A stretch of DNA of 64,000 nt from Exophiala sp. HKRS030 (Eukaryota > Ascomycota > Eurotiomycetes > Chaetothyriales > Herpotrichiellaceae), in NCBI GenBank assembly GCA_023897205.1, contig JAHWDD010000003.1:2855665-2919664 (forward strand), given 5' to 3'. Positions 1 through 10,374 of the stretch are shown one piece after another. The notes beneath the pieces were generated by a model. It was not told the DNA's origin, searched no databases, and saw only the letters and a list, made by a program, of their open reading frames with translations. The position numbers and the translations under genes were made by a program. Every line of letters starts with the position of its first letter. The first letter of the stretch is position 1.

Positions 1-212
1 TGGGCCGAAAGCATTTGGGTCCAGTAGTTCAGTAGTCCAGCACTAGCAGCATATTCATGAAGCACTTTTACCACCGGCGTGGTTAAAGCGCGTCAGATTG
101 CAGAACTAGTTATGGAGACCTCAGATTAGACTTCAAACAGAAGAGGGCCTTATATTCCAAGGGACTTGGGAAGATATTTGCGTTAGGGGTCGTTTGCGAT
201 GCTCTCTCATCT
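1..212. other. Downstream flank of the Pumilio gene
   Basis: No gene is visible here. The stretch is the presumed 3' untranslated and intergenic sequence after the minus-strand Pumilio gene, which ends at 213. Confidence 0.5.
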
Positions 213-3200
213 CTAATGAACCATCAGCATGTCAGTCATGTATTCGAAGAAATCAACATACCGCTCGGCGACCACGGCCGGCAGGATGCACGGTCTGCAT
301 CGGTGGGAGAAATAGAACTGTTGTTGAGGATAATTATACATGCCACCTGGAACCGCTTGTTGATAGTTCTGTGCTGGGAAAGCAGTAGAACCTGTGACAG
401 GACTCATCTGTGCGGAGTAGGACAGTGGAGAAGAAGATGTATTTTGCAGACCACGGAAAGGATCAATCGTGGAAGATGTGCCGGAAAATGCGGCGTAGCC
501 GTTTGACAAGTAGCCGCTATTGGATCTCTGTCCATTACTCGGGAAATTTTGGAATTGAGGCTGTGGTGCCATCTGTTGAAACTGATGCGAGGAATATGCT
601 TGTTGGTTTTGATATCCATAGGGCGTGAAATTGAATGAATCGGCTGAACCACTTCGCATTGGACTCATACCAGTGTCAAAGGGAGAATTGTTCACATTTG
701 GACCAAAGTTTCCGCTGTACTGACGTTGAAACGGTGATTGTGTGGCGTTGGCCGAGCCGTGTTGAGACTGGCTCACCTGGCGGACTTGAGTATTGACGAC
801 AGGATGGTTATTGGGATTGTACTGCTGACTCGCCGCTGGATTCGGACGGGACGAAAGGCCAACCTCATCCATGATTCTCTTGTATCCTTGGTTGGGCTGC
901 GCCTTGATCTTTGTCAACACCTTTGACACATTCTGGACTACCTCGGTTCGCATAGTCTCGTCGAGGAAAGGAGTCGTCAGGATCTTGAAGATCAGTGTAA
1001 CTCCTGAAGCCTGATCGGACAGGATGTGCTCCAAAGTGCCATCGCCTGGACTAAAGAAGAGGGCTTTCAAAACCATATCACGAGCTTCGGGCTCGTTACG
1101 TTGGTTGATAACCTTGAGCACGGTCAAATAAGCGACTTTATGAGTGCACAGCTGAACGAGGTGAGGAATCAATCTTGGGGCAAGGACCGTTCGGCGCCTG
1201 GGAAATGTGCACGTATCCAAAAGCCAGGTAAGTAGTAAAGCACCGTTGGCATTTTGAGCCAGCTGGACGCTGTAGAGTGCAATGACGGCAGCCAATAAAC
1301 GTTGTTGATTCTTTGTGGCGTGATGTGCTTCAAGGCAGGCTCGCATGGCTCTGGCACCAAATCGTCCCTGGGCAATCTCCCATAACTGGGACAGCATCGT
1401 CTCGAAGATGAAATCATTGTAAGGAGGCCCAAATTTCAAACAGCACTGTAGAACATAATTGCCATATTGGTCGAGAAACAATGGAACAGTGTATGGCCGA
1501 AGATGATTTACAATCATCCGAGTCTGTGACTCTGTCTTGCAGACTTCAATGATCTTTTGAGCCGCCCACGTCCCGTTTTTGTGGACGCCGATTTCTGCCA
1601 GGTGTGGTGCAATGTAGGTCAACATCTGCTCCTTGATTTGTTCGGAACAGTATTCGAACAATTTCTGCACAACGGTGTTTCCTAGGTAGTCAGATGACAG
1701 CTCGGCGATCTCTGGTAGCATATCAATTGCGATTTGCTCGATTTCCTGAAGACCGCATGCACCATTATCGATTCGTTTGCGGATATCTCGAAGTCTTGGA
1801 GCATCAAACATCCTCGTCGCGCCTTGCTCAGGCACGGGGGGAATCTCGCTGAGATACTGCGTATATCTGATGGAATTTTCAATACTGGCAGATACACTTG
1901 GGAGATCCGACTGTTGGCCACCGAAATCAAAAACGATTTTGAGAATGTCGGGTTGTAGCTCTGCCAGTCGGTCGCCGGCGGGTAGATTGAGTGTCTGTTG
2001 AGCACTCGACCCGCTTGGGTTGGTAGCTGATTCTCCCTCTACTGCTTGTGTCGCCGTGACCGCGTCGGTGGTTCCATTTGAACCGGGTGGAGGAGTGGCA
2101 TTCTGGACTGGAGTAACGGAAGCGGTGGGTGCTTTGGCAAAGCCTATTCTCACAGGACCAGCACCGGGGAATATTTCCATTCCGTTCAACAATTGTCTTG
2201 CGCGGACTGCATGCTCTGTGGATTCGAAATTGACGAACCCACAGTTCTTGTGCGTAAGGACACGTGTGGATTCAATAGGACCGAAGTGAGCAAAAATTGC
2301 ATCCAAGGAGGACATTGTGGTTGAGTTGGGAATAGAGCCAATCCACAAGGACCGAGAGAGTTGGACATCCGATTCATCAACATTTTCGTAAATGCTTTGC
2401 GAAGGGTCGGTAATGTTGAGGCTCTGTAAAGCATCTACAAGGTTGGCACCGTCAAGACCACCAGATTTGGCCTGCAGATCAAGGTCTAGATCAGTGACAT
2501 CGAGGGTAGGGTGAACCAAATTACGCAGAGCTGTGCGTTGAGGCGTTTCGACTAGTCCGGCAGTGCGGGCTCTTGGTCGAGCGGCATTGGCGTTCACAGC
2601 GAAGGCTTGGACTGCTTGGTTGTGGAGTCTGACCTTCTCTTGGACCAGCTCATACTCGGCTTCCAGCGCTGCGGCAGCTGAAGGAGTCATTGCACCGGTG
2701 GAGTATGTGGGGTATGCAGACACGGACTCTTGAGGATCATTGCCGTATTTTGGTTGGGTATTGACGGAAAAGGACCTGAAACGACTGGGGTTTCGGAGAT
2801 CAAAGTTGGGCAGGTGGTCGGTTAAAGTTAAACCAGCAACGGTCGTTTGATCTGGCTTTGACAGCGAAGGTTCGGCAAGACCTAGGTAATCCAAGGTACG
2901 AACACCAGAATCAGACATTCCATCCTTGGAGAAAACGGACTGCTGAGGGGACGTTGGATCTTCAGCCGAGCCAATGCTGGTCAAGGTGGCAGCTCGAGTT
3001 CTGGTACCCCAGTTGGAACCAAATGGGGTCTGGGAGAAAGAAGTGGAAGAACCCAGCAGGCTGGAACGTTGAGGCATGCTGCCAGCACGTAGCCTGGAGA
3101 GTAGGGCGGCATGACCGACATTCTGCGCACTCGCCGCAGTGGAGTAGAAGGCAGTCTCTGCAGCAGATGTGGAGCCGGGTCGAAAGGGGCTTGTAGTAGG

Positions 3201-3662
3201 AGTAGGGCGTGAAGTCTTGGAAGTCACAACATTGACGCCGTTGATGGTTCCCACGGGAGAGATTCTGGACGGGAGAGTGCCTGCTCTGCCACGCCTTGCG
3301 GGACTGTTGATGCCAGATTCGGTCAGAGGGACAAGATCAGGGAAGCCATCTTGGGAGGGAGATTCGGGAATCTCAAAGAGCGGCGTAGAGGTACCACTGG
3401 TTGGAGGGCCCCAAATATTAGGAAGTAAGGAGTTTTGGGATTGGAGTTCACGGGTTCTCTTGGGAAAGAGACGTGAGGCTTGTTCGTGAAGAGGAGATCC
3501 AGCTCCAACTCTTGCGCTAGAGAGACCAGCGAGTCCCGAGGCAGTCTTGGGGCCGCCAAAAGGGGATTTTGTAGTGGGAACCGACGAACTGTCGGCCAGA
3601 GGAGGGAGGCCAGAGAGATTAATACTCAGCTGGGATTCTGGTCTAGAAGGAGCCATCGCCAT
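213..3662 (-). CDS. JSN1: RRM + Pumilio (PUF) RNA-binding protein, Jsn1/Puf1-like
   Basis: A predicted post-transcriptional regulator that binds mRNA 3' UTRs in the cytoplasm. The 1,149-aa frame has a long Ser/Pro/Thr-rich N-terminal part, then one RRM at about residues 430-505 (SLWIGSIPNSTT as RNP2-like strand, NCGFVNFES as RNP1). A PUF array follows at about 610-920, with repeats such as LGNTVVQKLFEYC and DQYGNYVLQCCLKFG. The tail is Gln/Ser/Asn-rich and disordered. RRM plus PUF in this order is the Jsn1/Puf1/Puf2 arrangement of ascomycetes. The open frame runs on to a TTG at 3722, but the first ATG is at 3662. A TTTCCTAG just upstream could be a splice acceptor, so a short 5' exon is possible. 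The coding frame has no other break. Confidence 0.85.
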   Translation of the reverse strand: MAMAPSRPESQLSINLSGLPPLADSSSVPTTKSPFGGPKTASGLAGLSSARVGAGSPLHEQASRLFPKRTRELQSQNSLLPNIWGPPTSGTSTPLFEIPESPSQDGFPDLVPLTESGINSPARRGRAGTLPSRISPVGTINGVNVVTSKTSRPTPTTSPFRPGSTSAAETAFYSTAASAQNVGHAALLSRLRAGSMPQRSSLLGSSTSFSQTPFGSNWGTRTRAATLTSIGSAEDPTSPQQSVFSKDGMSDSGVRTLDYLGLAEPSLSKPDQTTVAGLTLTDHLPNFDLRNPSRFRSFSVNTQPKYGNDPQESVSAYPTYSTGAMTPSAAAALEAEYELVQEKVRLHNQAVQAFAVNANAARPRARTAGLVETPQRTALRNLVHPTLDVTDLDLDLQAKSGGLDGANLVDALQSLNITDPSQSIYENVDESDVQLSRSLWIGSIPNSTTMSSLDAIFAHFGPIESTRVLTHKNCGFVNFESTEHAVRARQLLNGMEIFPGAGPVRIGFAKAPTASVTPVQNATPPPGSNGTTDAVTATQAVEGESATNPSGSSAQQTLNLPAGDRLAELQPDILKIVFDFGGQQSDLPSVSASIENSIRYTQYLSEIPPVPEQGATRMFDAPRLRDIRKRIDNGACGLQEIEQIAIDMLPEIAELSSDYLGNTVVQKLFEYCSEQIKEQMLTYIAPHLAEIGVHKNGTWAAQKIIEVCKTESQTRMIVNHLRPYTVPLFLDQYGNYVLQCCLKFGPPYNDFIFETMLSQLWEIAQGRFGARAMRACLEAHHATKNQQRLLAAVIALYSVQLAQNANGALLLTWLLDTCTFPRRRTVLAPRLIPHLVQLCTHKVAYLTVLKVINQRNEPEARDMVLKALFFSPGDGTLEHILSDQASGVTLIFKILTTPFLDETMRTEVVQNVSKVLTKIKAQPNQGYKRIMDEVGLSSRPNPAASQQYNPNNHPVVNTQVRQVSQSQHGSANATQSPFQRQYSGNFGPNVNNSPFDTGMSPMRSGSADSFNFTPYGYQNQQAYSSHQFQQMAPQPQFQNFPSNGQRSNSGYLSNGYAAFSGTSSTIDPFRGLQNTSSSPLSYSAQMSPVTGSTAFPAQNYQQAVPGGMYNYPQQQFYFSHRCRPCILPAVVAERYVDFFEYMTDMLMVH

Positions 3663-4230
3663 GCTTGAAGCTCTAGGAAATACTTGGACTGCGGTGTGTC
3701 GAGATTTTTGACTCTGTGCCAACGCAGGCGGCGTGGGAGGGATTTGACAGACTGGAAACTCAGATGGCCCAGTTTGTAAAGGTACGATCAGGTGAAGATC
3801 GTCATTTGCTTGCTCTTTTCAACAGCCTGCTGATGGCCTGGCGGATCTGGAGGTCAAATGTCGGTGGGCTAACTAGAGAGAGTGGCAGTTTGTCTCGCTA
3901 TCGAAGGACCAATTCAGGGCAAGCCAGATAACCCAGGAAAGGAAGGGCTCGAGAACAAGTAGAACGAGTCTCGATAGGATGGTTGTATTGGAGGTTCGTA
4001 GGAACAGGAGTAAAGGTGGAAGGTATTACTTTAGTTCGGGGGTCGAGCCAACACGACAGGGTATGAATGTGCGGAGGGCTTGGGTCGGCAGAATAATAAG
4101 ACAGGAGGGAAGGAATCAAAGACAGCACTCCAGGGCTGATTGTATTATTGAGAACAGAGGTAGTTGGAAGTGGTAGGAGAAGAAACAGAGACTAAGACTT
4201 GGTTGAAGCAAAGAGAAGCACGGGGGGGGT

Positions 4231-4255
4231 GAGGACGAGGACGAGGACGAGAACG
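4231..4255. repeat. GAGGAC-type short tandem repeat
   Basis: About four copies of a 6-nt purine unit (gaggac with one variant), directly after a run of nine G. It lies in the presumed promoter of the Pumilio gene. Confidence 0.7.
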
Positions 4256-4389
4256 GGAGAAGACCTCTGGAGTCGGCGATGATAAAAGGGAAGCGGGAAT
4301 GGGGAATGGTGGATGGTGAATGGTGAGGTACGCAGTGCTGAGTACGGGGAGGTATAAGACTCAGGGAGGACAATAACGGTAGGATCACA

Positions 4390-5800
4390 GGAGGCAGGAG
4401 GCAGGACTCTAACTACCTCCGTACCTACTAGGTAGGTACCAGGTATTTAGTTGGTTGGTTAGACGTATGACAGCGGTAGCTTGGTCCCAATCTGGCGTGG
4501 TCCGGACGTGCCCAGTGTCCCTTGAATGCCTACAGGTGCGTTGTGAGAGCTCAGTGTGCACAACTCAGCAGCTCTACATCTCAGCATCTCAGTCAGACCC
4601 TAAGGGGGAAGGGGAAGCTCGAGGGTCACTTGTGAGTTGCAACTTGCAACTTGCAACTTACTCCATAATCATGTATGACCAACTACGGAGACGGAGCAGC
4701 TAGTGATGGAGTACGGAGGACCAGTGTTCAACCTGGAACCTGGCAATAGGCACACAGTACCTGGAAGTTAGGCCCCAAGAGACCAGGAACTAACTGCATA
4801 GTTACAATGACGACCTACGGAGTAGGTAGGTACCGTACCTATCTAGTTAGCCTAAGGGCACTCGCGGCTTAGCCCCCATCCTTACCCTCGACCGACTCCG
4901 TACTGGCACGACTGGCTACCACCGCTACCCTGGAACTGCCAACATCGACTCCGTACTCCATACTAACTAGTTAGCACGACTGGCAAGTCGACGCGGATGG
5001 CAAAGTGTTAACCCATTTGAGACTTTCGACAGGCGATACTGGTGTTAGGCGTCAGTTTATGTCGTTGTACCCGACTGGCTTATGTATTCCTGCACATATA
5101 AGAGGTACTTTAAGTGTAATTACTCGGTTCGTAAATGACTACCTAGGTACCTAGTGGTAGCCTCCTGGGCACTTAACGAACCGGAATCTCACCAGGAGTA
5201 CGGAGTACATAGACGAGGGGCGTACAGGACTAGTTACTGGACATGGTCATTGGAAAGTCTGGGGCGAACGGTGAGGGGGTACCGTGAGCACCCAGCACCT
5301 GCCGAGAGTCCCCTCGGCCTTTAGGCTAGTACTTACCTACTAATTAGGTGCCTATCTCCCTTCCAAAGGCGCCATATCCCCTAGTAGGTGCCTAGGATGC
5401 AGTAGGCAATGTGACCACTGACCATTAACTTTAGGGTAGGGAATATGTCACTCGTTGTTCATTCGCGCAACACCATTGCCGCCGAGTTGTGAGGAAATGC
5501 CTACCCTGTCGGCATGTTTGAGTGTATTTCTTGGAATCCTGAACATCAAGCGCTGTATACTATCTCCCTATCCTTGCCATCTTTATTACTAATGGAGAAA
5601 TTACTGACCACTGATGAGCATACTGCCTTGCTCTGACCAACCGCGTACGTACCTATGTCATCACGTGCCCGTGGCCTTTTGGCTCTCTGCCTGTGGACAT
5701 GCACCTAAGCACTCTCTAAACATGTTAACAACCTAACTAGGTAGGTAGCTTGGTAACTTGGCGGCAGGTACATAGGTAAGGTAGGAACCTCACGTGGGCA
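4390..5800. repeat. Region dense in TACCTAGGTA and TACGGAGTA words
   Basis: Many copies of the self-complementary word CTAGGTAC(C) and its variants are interspersed with TACGGAGTA and its complement TACTCCGTA, for example near 4394, 4818, 4949 and 5198. They are dispersed, not tandem, and no terminal repeats or ORFs mark an element boundary. The same words recur at 8,440-9,210, 14,690-14,830 and 56,520-57,400. Confidence 0.6.
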
Positions 5801-6427
5801 GGTGCCTGCCTCCCTGCCTGCCTGCCCAGGGACACACCGTGCATCTGATATTCCGTGTCGTGCGTGCCAAGAAATATCCGCTACCAATATTGCTTCACCT
5901 GATCATCAGCCAGTTCCTTCGTTCCGATTTCTCATACCATGACTCCACGACAGTCCCTGAGTGGGCAGCCGCTCCATCTCAAAGCTCGACCGCCTCATGG
6001 ACAACAACGTTTTGATTTGGATTCGACATCCACAAGTCCTGCCCGTGCATGTCCCGCAAGTCGGGACTGGAATGAATTGGTTTCCGGAAGCGTACTCCCC
6101 TAGCGCTCGAGTATGGGACGACGAGGCATCTCTATCTCCCAACTAATTGACGAACCATCTCGAAGGATCTTACAGTACTTCTCCTCCAACATGCCATCAC
6201 GTCGTTGGACGCGTAATGCAAAGATTGCCTCCCCGTTTGATGCCAGTCCCTGAAGAGGATCTCCAGCCTATACTTTCCCCAAATCATGCTGCCCAAACCG
6301 CCTGTGCACGCTTTCCACGTACTCCATAGAGAGCCACCCGTGAAACAGGTCTTGTCTAGCTATCCTCTAGACGTTGCGTCCATACTCCATCCTCAACCCT
6401 AGCACGGTGAGCTGTCGATCCTTCATT

Positions 6428-6457
6428 AGTCCTTGACTCCATAGTCCTTGACTCCAT
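6428..6457. repeat. Two-copy 15-nt tandem repeat
   Basis: The unit AGTCCTTGACTCCAT occurs twice in immediate succession. No gene is nearby. Confidence 0.7.
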
Positions 6458-8439
6458 GACCAAAGGCCGCTTAGTTCGCCGGGTGATGGGTAAATGGAGA
6501 GCGGATGATAACTGGCCCTGCTCCGAAAGGTTAGACATCTTGCTAGCATCAATTAGTTACTGACGCTTCCCTACCTCCAGGAACTTGACTTTGGTCCAGA
6601 GTTCTGGTTCAGGCACGCTGGCACAGGTACGGCCGTCCGGAAATTCTCCGTCGAAACCAATGGCATCACCACGTCGACAGAGTTCTGAAACACTAGCGCC
6701 CGACGGATTGGAGCCAACCAGGCCCGAATTGTCGTGCGAGAGTTTCCTCAGACGTTATCCACAGGCTACACTTGGGCTTGGTGCCCGTCAGCGACTCGGC
6801 CCTGGGCTTGACGCTGGTTGTACCTTTCTCCTGCGGGTTTGAGCTTGTTTCCACCTGCATCACTTACCCCTGAGCCGCTGACATTCACAAGATGACTGGA
6901 TGCACGAGCCTCCTCCCTTCACCATGGACCCCGTCTTTACTGGTCAGATTCACGGTTCTTTCAGACTCGTGCAATTCTCAGCACACCTCTTGGTACAACG
7001 ACGGTCTTTCTATGGTTTGCCGTCTCTAGGCCGGATCACTTTCAGAGCTGACCCTGAACTCATCGACCAGCCCAATTTCCTCTGCGTCCATTGTTGGGAC
7101 ACAGATCGATTGTAAAATCTGTCCAGGCGCCTACACCAGTCTACGGAGTATAATTCGATCAAGGCTTCTGCCCGTTTCTGTTTCCTCCGCGGGAATCCCG
7201 TCCGTCTGAGGAAAGTACTGGAAGATCATCATAGATGAATCTCACCGGCGCTCGATGTGAAAACTAATCATCCGTGGTGCCATGTACCTCGTCGAATGTC
7301 AGGCCCTCGATGCGTGCAACCCGGCTGAAATCTTGACCATCATCCGAGCCAACGCATGTTCATGACAGTCATATGCAAGCAACCGGGATGTGGAGATTTT
7401 GAACGCGAGTCACGGGCTATGATATCAACCACGATATGATGGTCACCACGCCATCATTCTCTTTATGGTTAGTCAGTCAGTGTGACCGGGAAGGCCTAGC
7501 GCCGAAGGTGTTGTCTTGTTCCTCTGGTCTGTACTGTACTCCGTAGAGAGGTGAACTTTGACCTCTGGGTTACGCCGGGACCATGACCTGGTCACAAAGC
7601 GTACCTTGATTTGCCGAACAAGATAGCATGGCGTCCATCTTACAGTATGGCGATCCGTCTTTGTCAGGATCCTGCATTACGTTCTGCCGAGTCCCAAGTG
7701 AGAAGCGAAGAAGGGACAACCATTTTCTGTTGGCCTGGCTCCCGATTCTTGATCATGTTTCCAATCCCATCCAATTCCACCAGTGTTTGGACCCCTGACA
7801 GTGTGACTGGAGTCAGGAGCGCACAAATCTTAATCTGTTGTTGCATCTTGATTCTTGTGGCCAGCTGGCTCTGCGGTCGACAGTCGTGCATCCGCAGTCA
7901 AGAATAAATCAGCAAATCAATGTTTGGGGTGGAGTTGCCGAGAAGATGATTTCAAGGTCTGGGGTGAAGAATTTCTGCAACCGAGCTTAACAGCAAGCCA
8001 CCAACGAGGCTCAAACACGCCGGTTGACGGTCGAGCCTCCAGGGATAGACTCTTTATCGATAAACGACTCACGCCATCAGCATGCTCTCCCGTCCCTTGT
8101 GTGATGGGCCGGGATGTACTCCATACATGCCTGCTTACGGGAATCTGACGAACGATGGATGACTGCTCGCAATTTTGACGGTATGGCGATAACATCAAGA
8201 AGGATTCTCTGGCGACATGCATTGTGAGTCTCAAATAAAGGCGCTGTCAACCTCAGCCAACAGCCTGCGGATGTCAGGAGAAGGCAGACCATAGCCCTGA
8301 CACGACAGGATAGAGTCGTCTGGATGATTGGTCCTCTGCCCGAAAGGCGCTCGTGGGCGTGTTTGGGGAATGGTTCATTCAAGCATGCAGAGATGTTCTC
8401 CTCGCGGCGATCTGAGATTACGGAAACTGACCTAGTCTC

Positions 8440-9210
8440 GCTCAATTACATACCCAGGTACCCGGTCGTGACTCGTGAGACGCTTAGACAGATAGAGTAG
8501 GTACCCAAGTCGATTGTCGAGCACGGTAGATTTGGTGTACGGAAACGACGGTATGTTGCAAGGGTAAGCAAGCATCAGATAAAATCAAGGGCTACGAAGG
8601 TATAGAGTTAGGCTTCCAGGATGCGGATACTTGACCGCAGACAAGCCGAACTCTGAAGCTAAGAGTCACGTCCCTACCTAGGTTTACCTAGGTAACAAGT
8701 TGGGCACTGGGCACCTGAGATAAGGAGGTGTTGGAGTTTTTTTGTAAAGCGTAAGTTTGTAATAATTAGTTTGTAATGTGCTCAGATTCGGTAGGCTAAA
8801 AGACCGAGGGAGTACTCTCGCACGGTAGTAGACTTTGTTGGCGTTTGGAAAGCCAACTAAGTGCCTATTAGGTACCTAGGTAGTCCGTGCTAGGTACAGT
8901 ACTTTGTAATAACTTGACTACCTACTAGGTACTAGTAGGTGACGAACTGCGGGCCTTCGGGAGTGGTTACTGGGTGCTAGCACCTGCAAGGTACCCAGTA
9001 GACACTTACCTAGGTATCTCAGAACTGGGCAATTAGTGCAGCGTGGGTACTGGGTAGTAGTCCATACCTTCCTAATGTCTGTACGGAGTAGGTATGGAGA
9101 ACCCAAGCACCAAGTGTGAGCCTGGAAGTGAGGTGCGACTACTAGGTAATCACCTAGTCTACTAAGTACCAGGTCTAAGTACCAGGTCTAACTACAAGGT
9201 CTAACTACTG
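8440..9210. repeat. Second cluster of CTAGGTAC/TACGGAGTA words, with tandem AAGTACCAGGTCT
   Basis: Words of the TACCTAGGTA type are concentrated here, as at 4.4-5.8 kb. At its right edge (9,164-9,208) a unit close to AAGTACCAGGTCT is repeated about three times with small changes. No coding sequence is seen. Confidence 0.6.
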
Positions 9211-9643
9211 GGGAGCCACGGGTGCTACGGGTGCCACAGTACCTTTCACCTTTAAGGTTCGGACAATTTTCCCGCCAAGACGGAAGGCCTGCAGGGCTGC
9301 AGGCTCCAGAGTTCCAGGTTCCAAGCTGCCTTGAAGATTCACAGTTTTGGGGTGTGTTTCGAGCAATCGAGGTCCAGGATCCGGAGGTTTATCAGGGTGG
9401 ACATCGGGCGGGTCGACGGCTAGCGACCATCTGACAACGCCAATAGGTGCTTCTTGAGCTCGACGGGGGGGAGGGGGGAGAAGAGGGTGCCCCATTGCCG
9501 GTCGACAAACGCCCCCTCTAGGTGCCGGTGACGCCTACCAACTAGCTTCGCTTGGTGGCGTGTGAGCGGATACAGTAGTTAATCGTGATGGCGGATTCCC
9601 GCTTATGATTTAACCGACTATTAGACTAGCGTTAGGCATTAGG

Positions 9644-9666
9644 CATGCCGCATGCCGCATGCCGCA
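9644..9666. repeat. CATGCCG tandem repeat
   Basis: Three consecutive copies of CATGCCG in the upstream region of the double-Myb gene. Confidence 0.7.
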
Positions 9667-9950
9667 CTTGCACCTCACAGGTCCTAAACTTCAGTAGAGG
9701 CCTCAGATTTCAGATTTCAGACTTTACACTCTACACCCTACACTCGTCTACACCCGTCTACATTCGACACTCGACACCAGACACCAGACTCCAGACTCAC
9801 TTGTTAGTCTTCACATCTCCAAATCCCATCTACCCGCATAAGCCGCAGGTCTTGCCGCCTTCCAAGCTTGGGATCTGAATCCTGATCCTGCTCCTGTCCT
9901 TTCCTGTTCCTTATCCTCAGGATCCATCAACACTTGACTACCTACAAGGT

Positions 9951-10046
9951 ACCACACTACCACACTACCTCACTACCTCACGACCACACTACCGAGCTAG
10001 GTAGTTACCACTTGCCACTCACCACTCACCACTCACCACACCACGT
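9951..10046. repeat. Low-complexity CACTACC/CACTCAC tract
   Basis: A pyrimidine-rich tract built of imperfect CACTACC and CCACTCA units, about 330-420 bases before the double-Myb start codon. It probably belongs to the promoter or 5' UTR. Its poor sequence complexity explains several short spurious ORFs. Confidence 0.65.
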
Positions 10047-10374
10047 CTATATTTCCAAGACCTGCGCCAGTCTCAAATGCACCATCGGCTTATCCCTCCT
10101 CCTCCCAGTGGTCAAGAGATTCAGAATGACGGTCTGATCTGCGATTTCAATTGACCACGAGCCACCTTTCCCGCACCCCGTCAGCATTGCACTGGATCTC
10201 CAATCTTACAAGATATCCACGTGGACGAGCCCACTCCCATCGAACAAGACCCCTTCTACCATCTTACATATTATATTGCCTGCCGATGGGCTTCAATATC
10301 TCTGATGCTCCGAGTCATCTCTCTCCGCCTCTGCCCCAACTGGCCATGCTTTTCATGACCCTTCATGACCCATC

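Larger units (their letters stand above)
3663..10374. other. Gene-free 6.7-kb interval between divergent genes
   Basis: The shared upstream region of the Pumilio gene (minus) and the double-Myb gene (plus). All open frames here are short, on both strands, and resemble nothing I know. The stretch holds pyrimidine/purine-biased DNA at 3,700-4,400. From about 4,400 to 5,800 and again from 8,440 to 9,210 it is crowded with TACCTAGGTA-like palindromes and TACGGAGTA/TACTCCGTA words. Short tandem repeats are listed separately. Long 5' UTRs, uORFs or a non-coding RNA could lie here, but none can be called from sequence alone. Confidence 0.6.

Noticed and set aside
3663..3722. Extension of the Pumilio protein by 20 residues to 3722
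   Set aside because: The frame there begins with TTG, and a TTTCCTAG acceptor-like site suggests leader or intron sequence.
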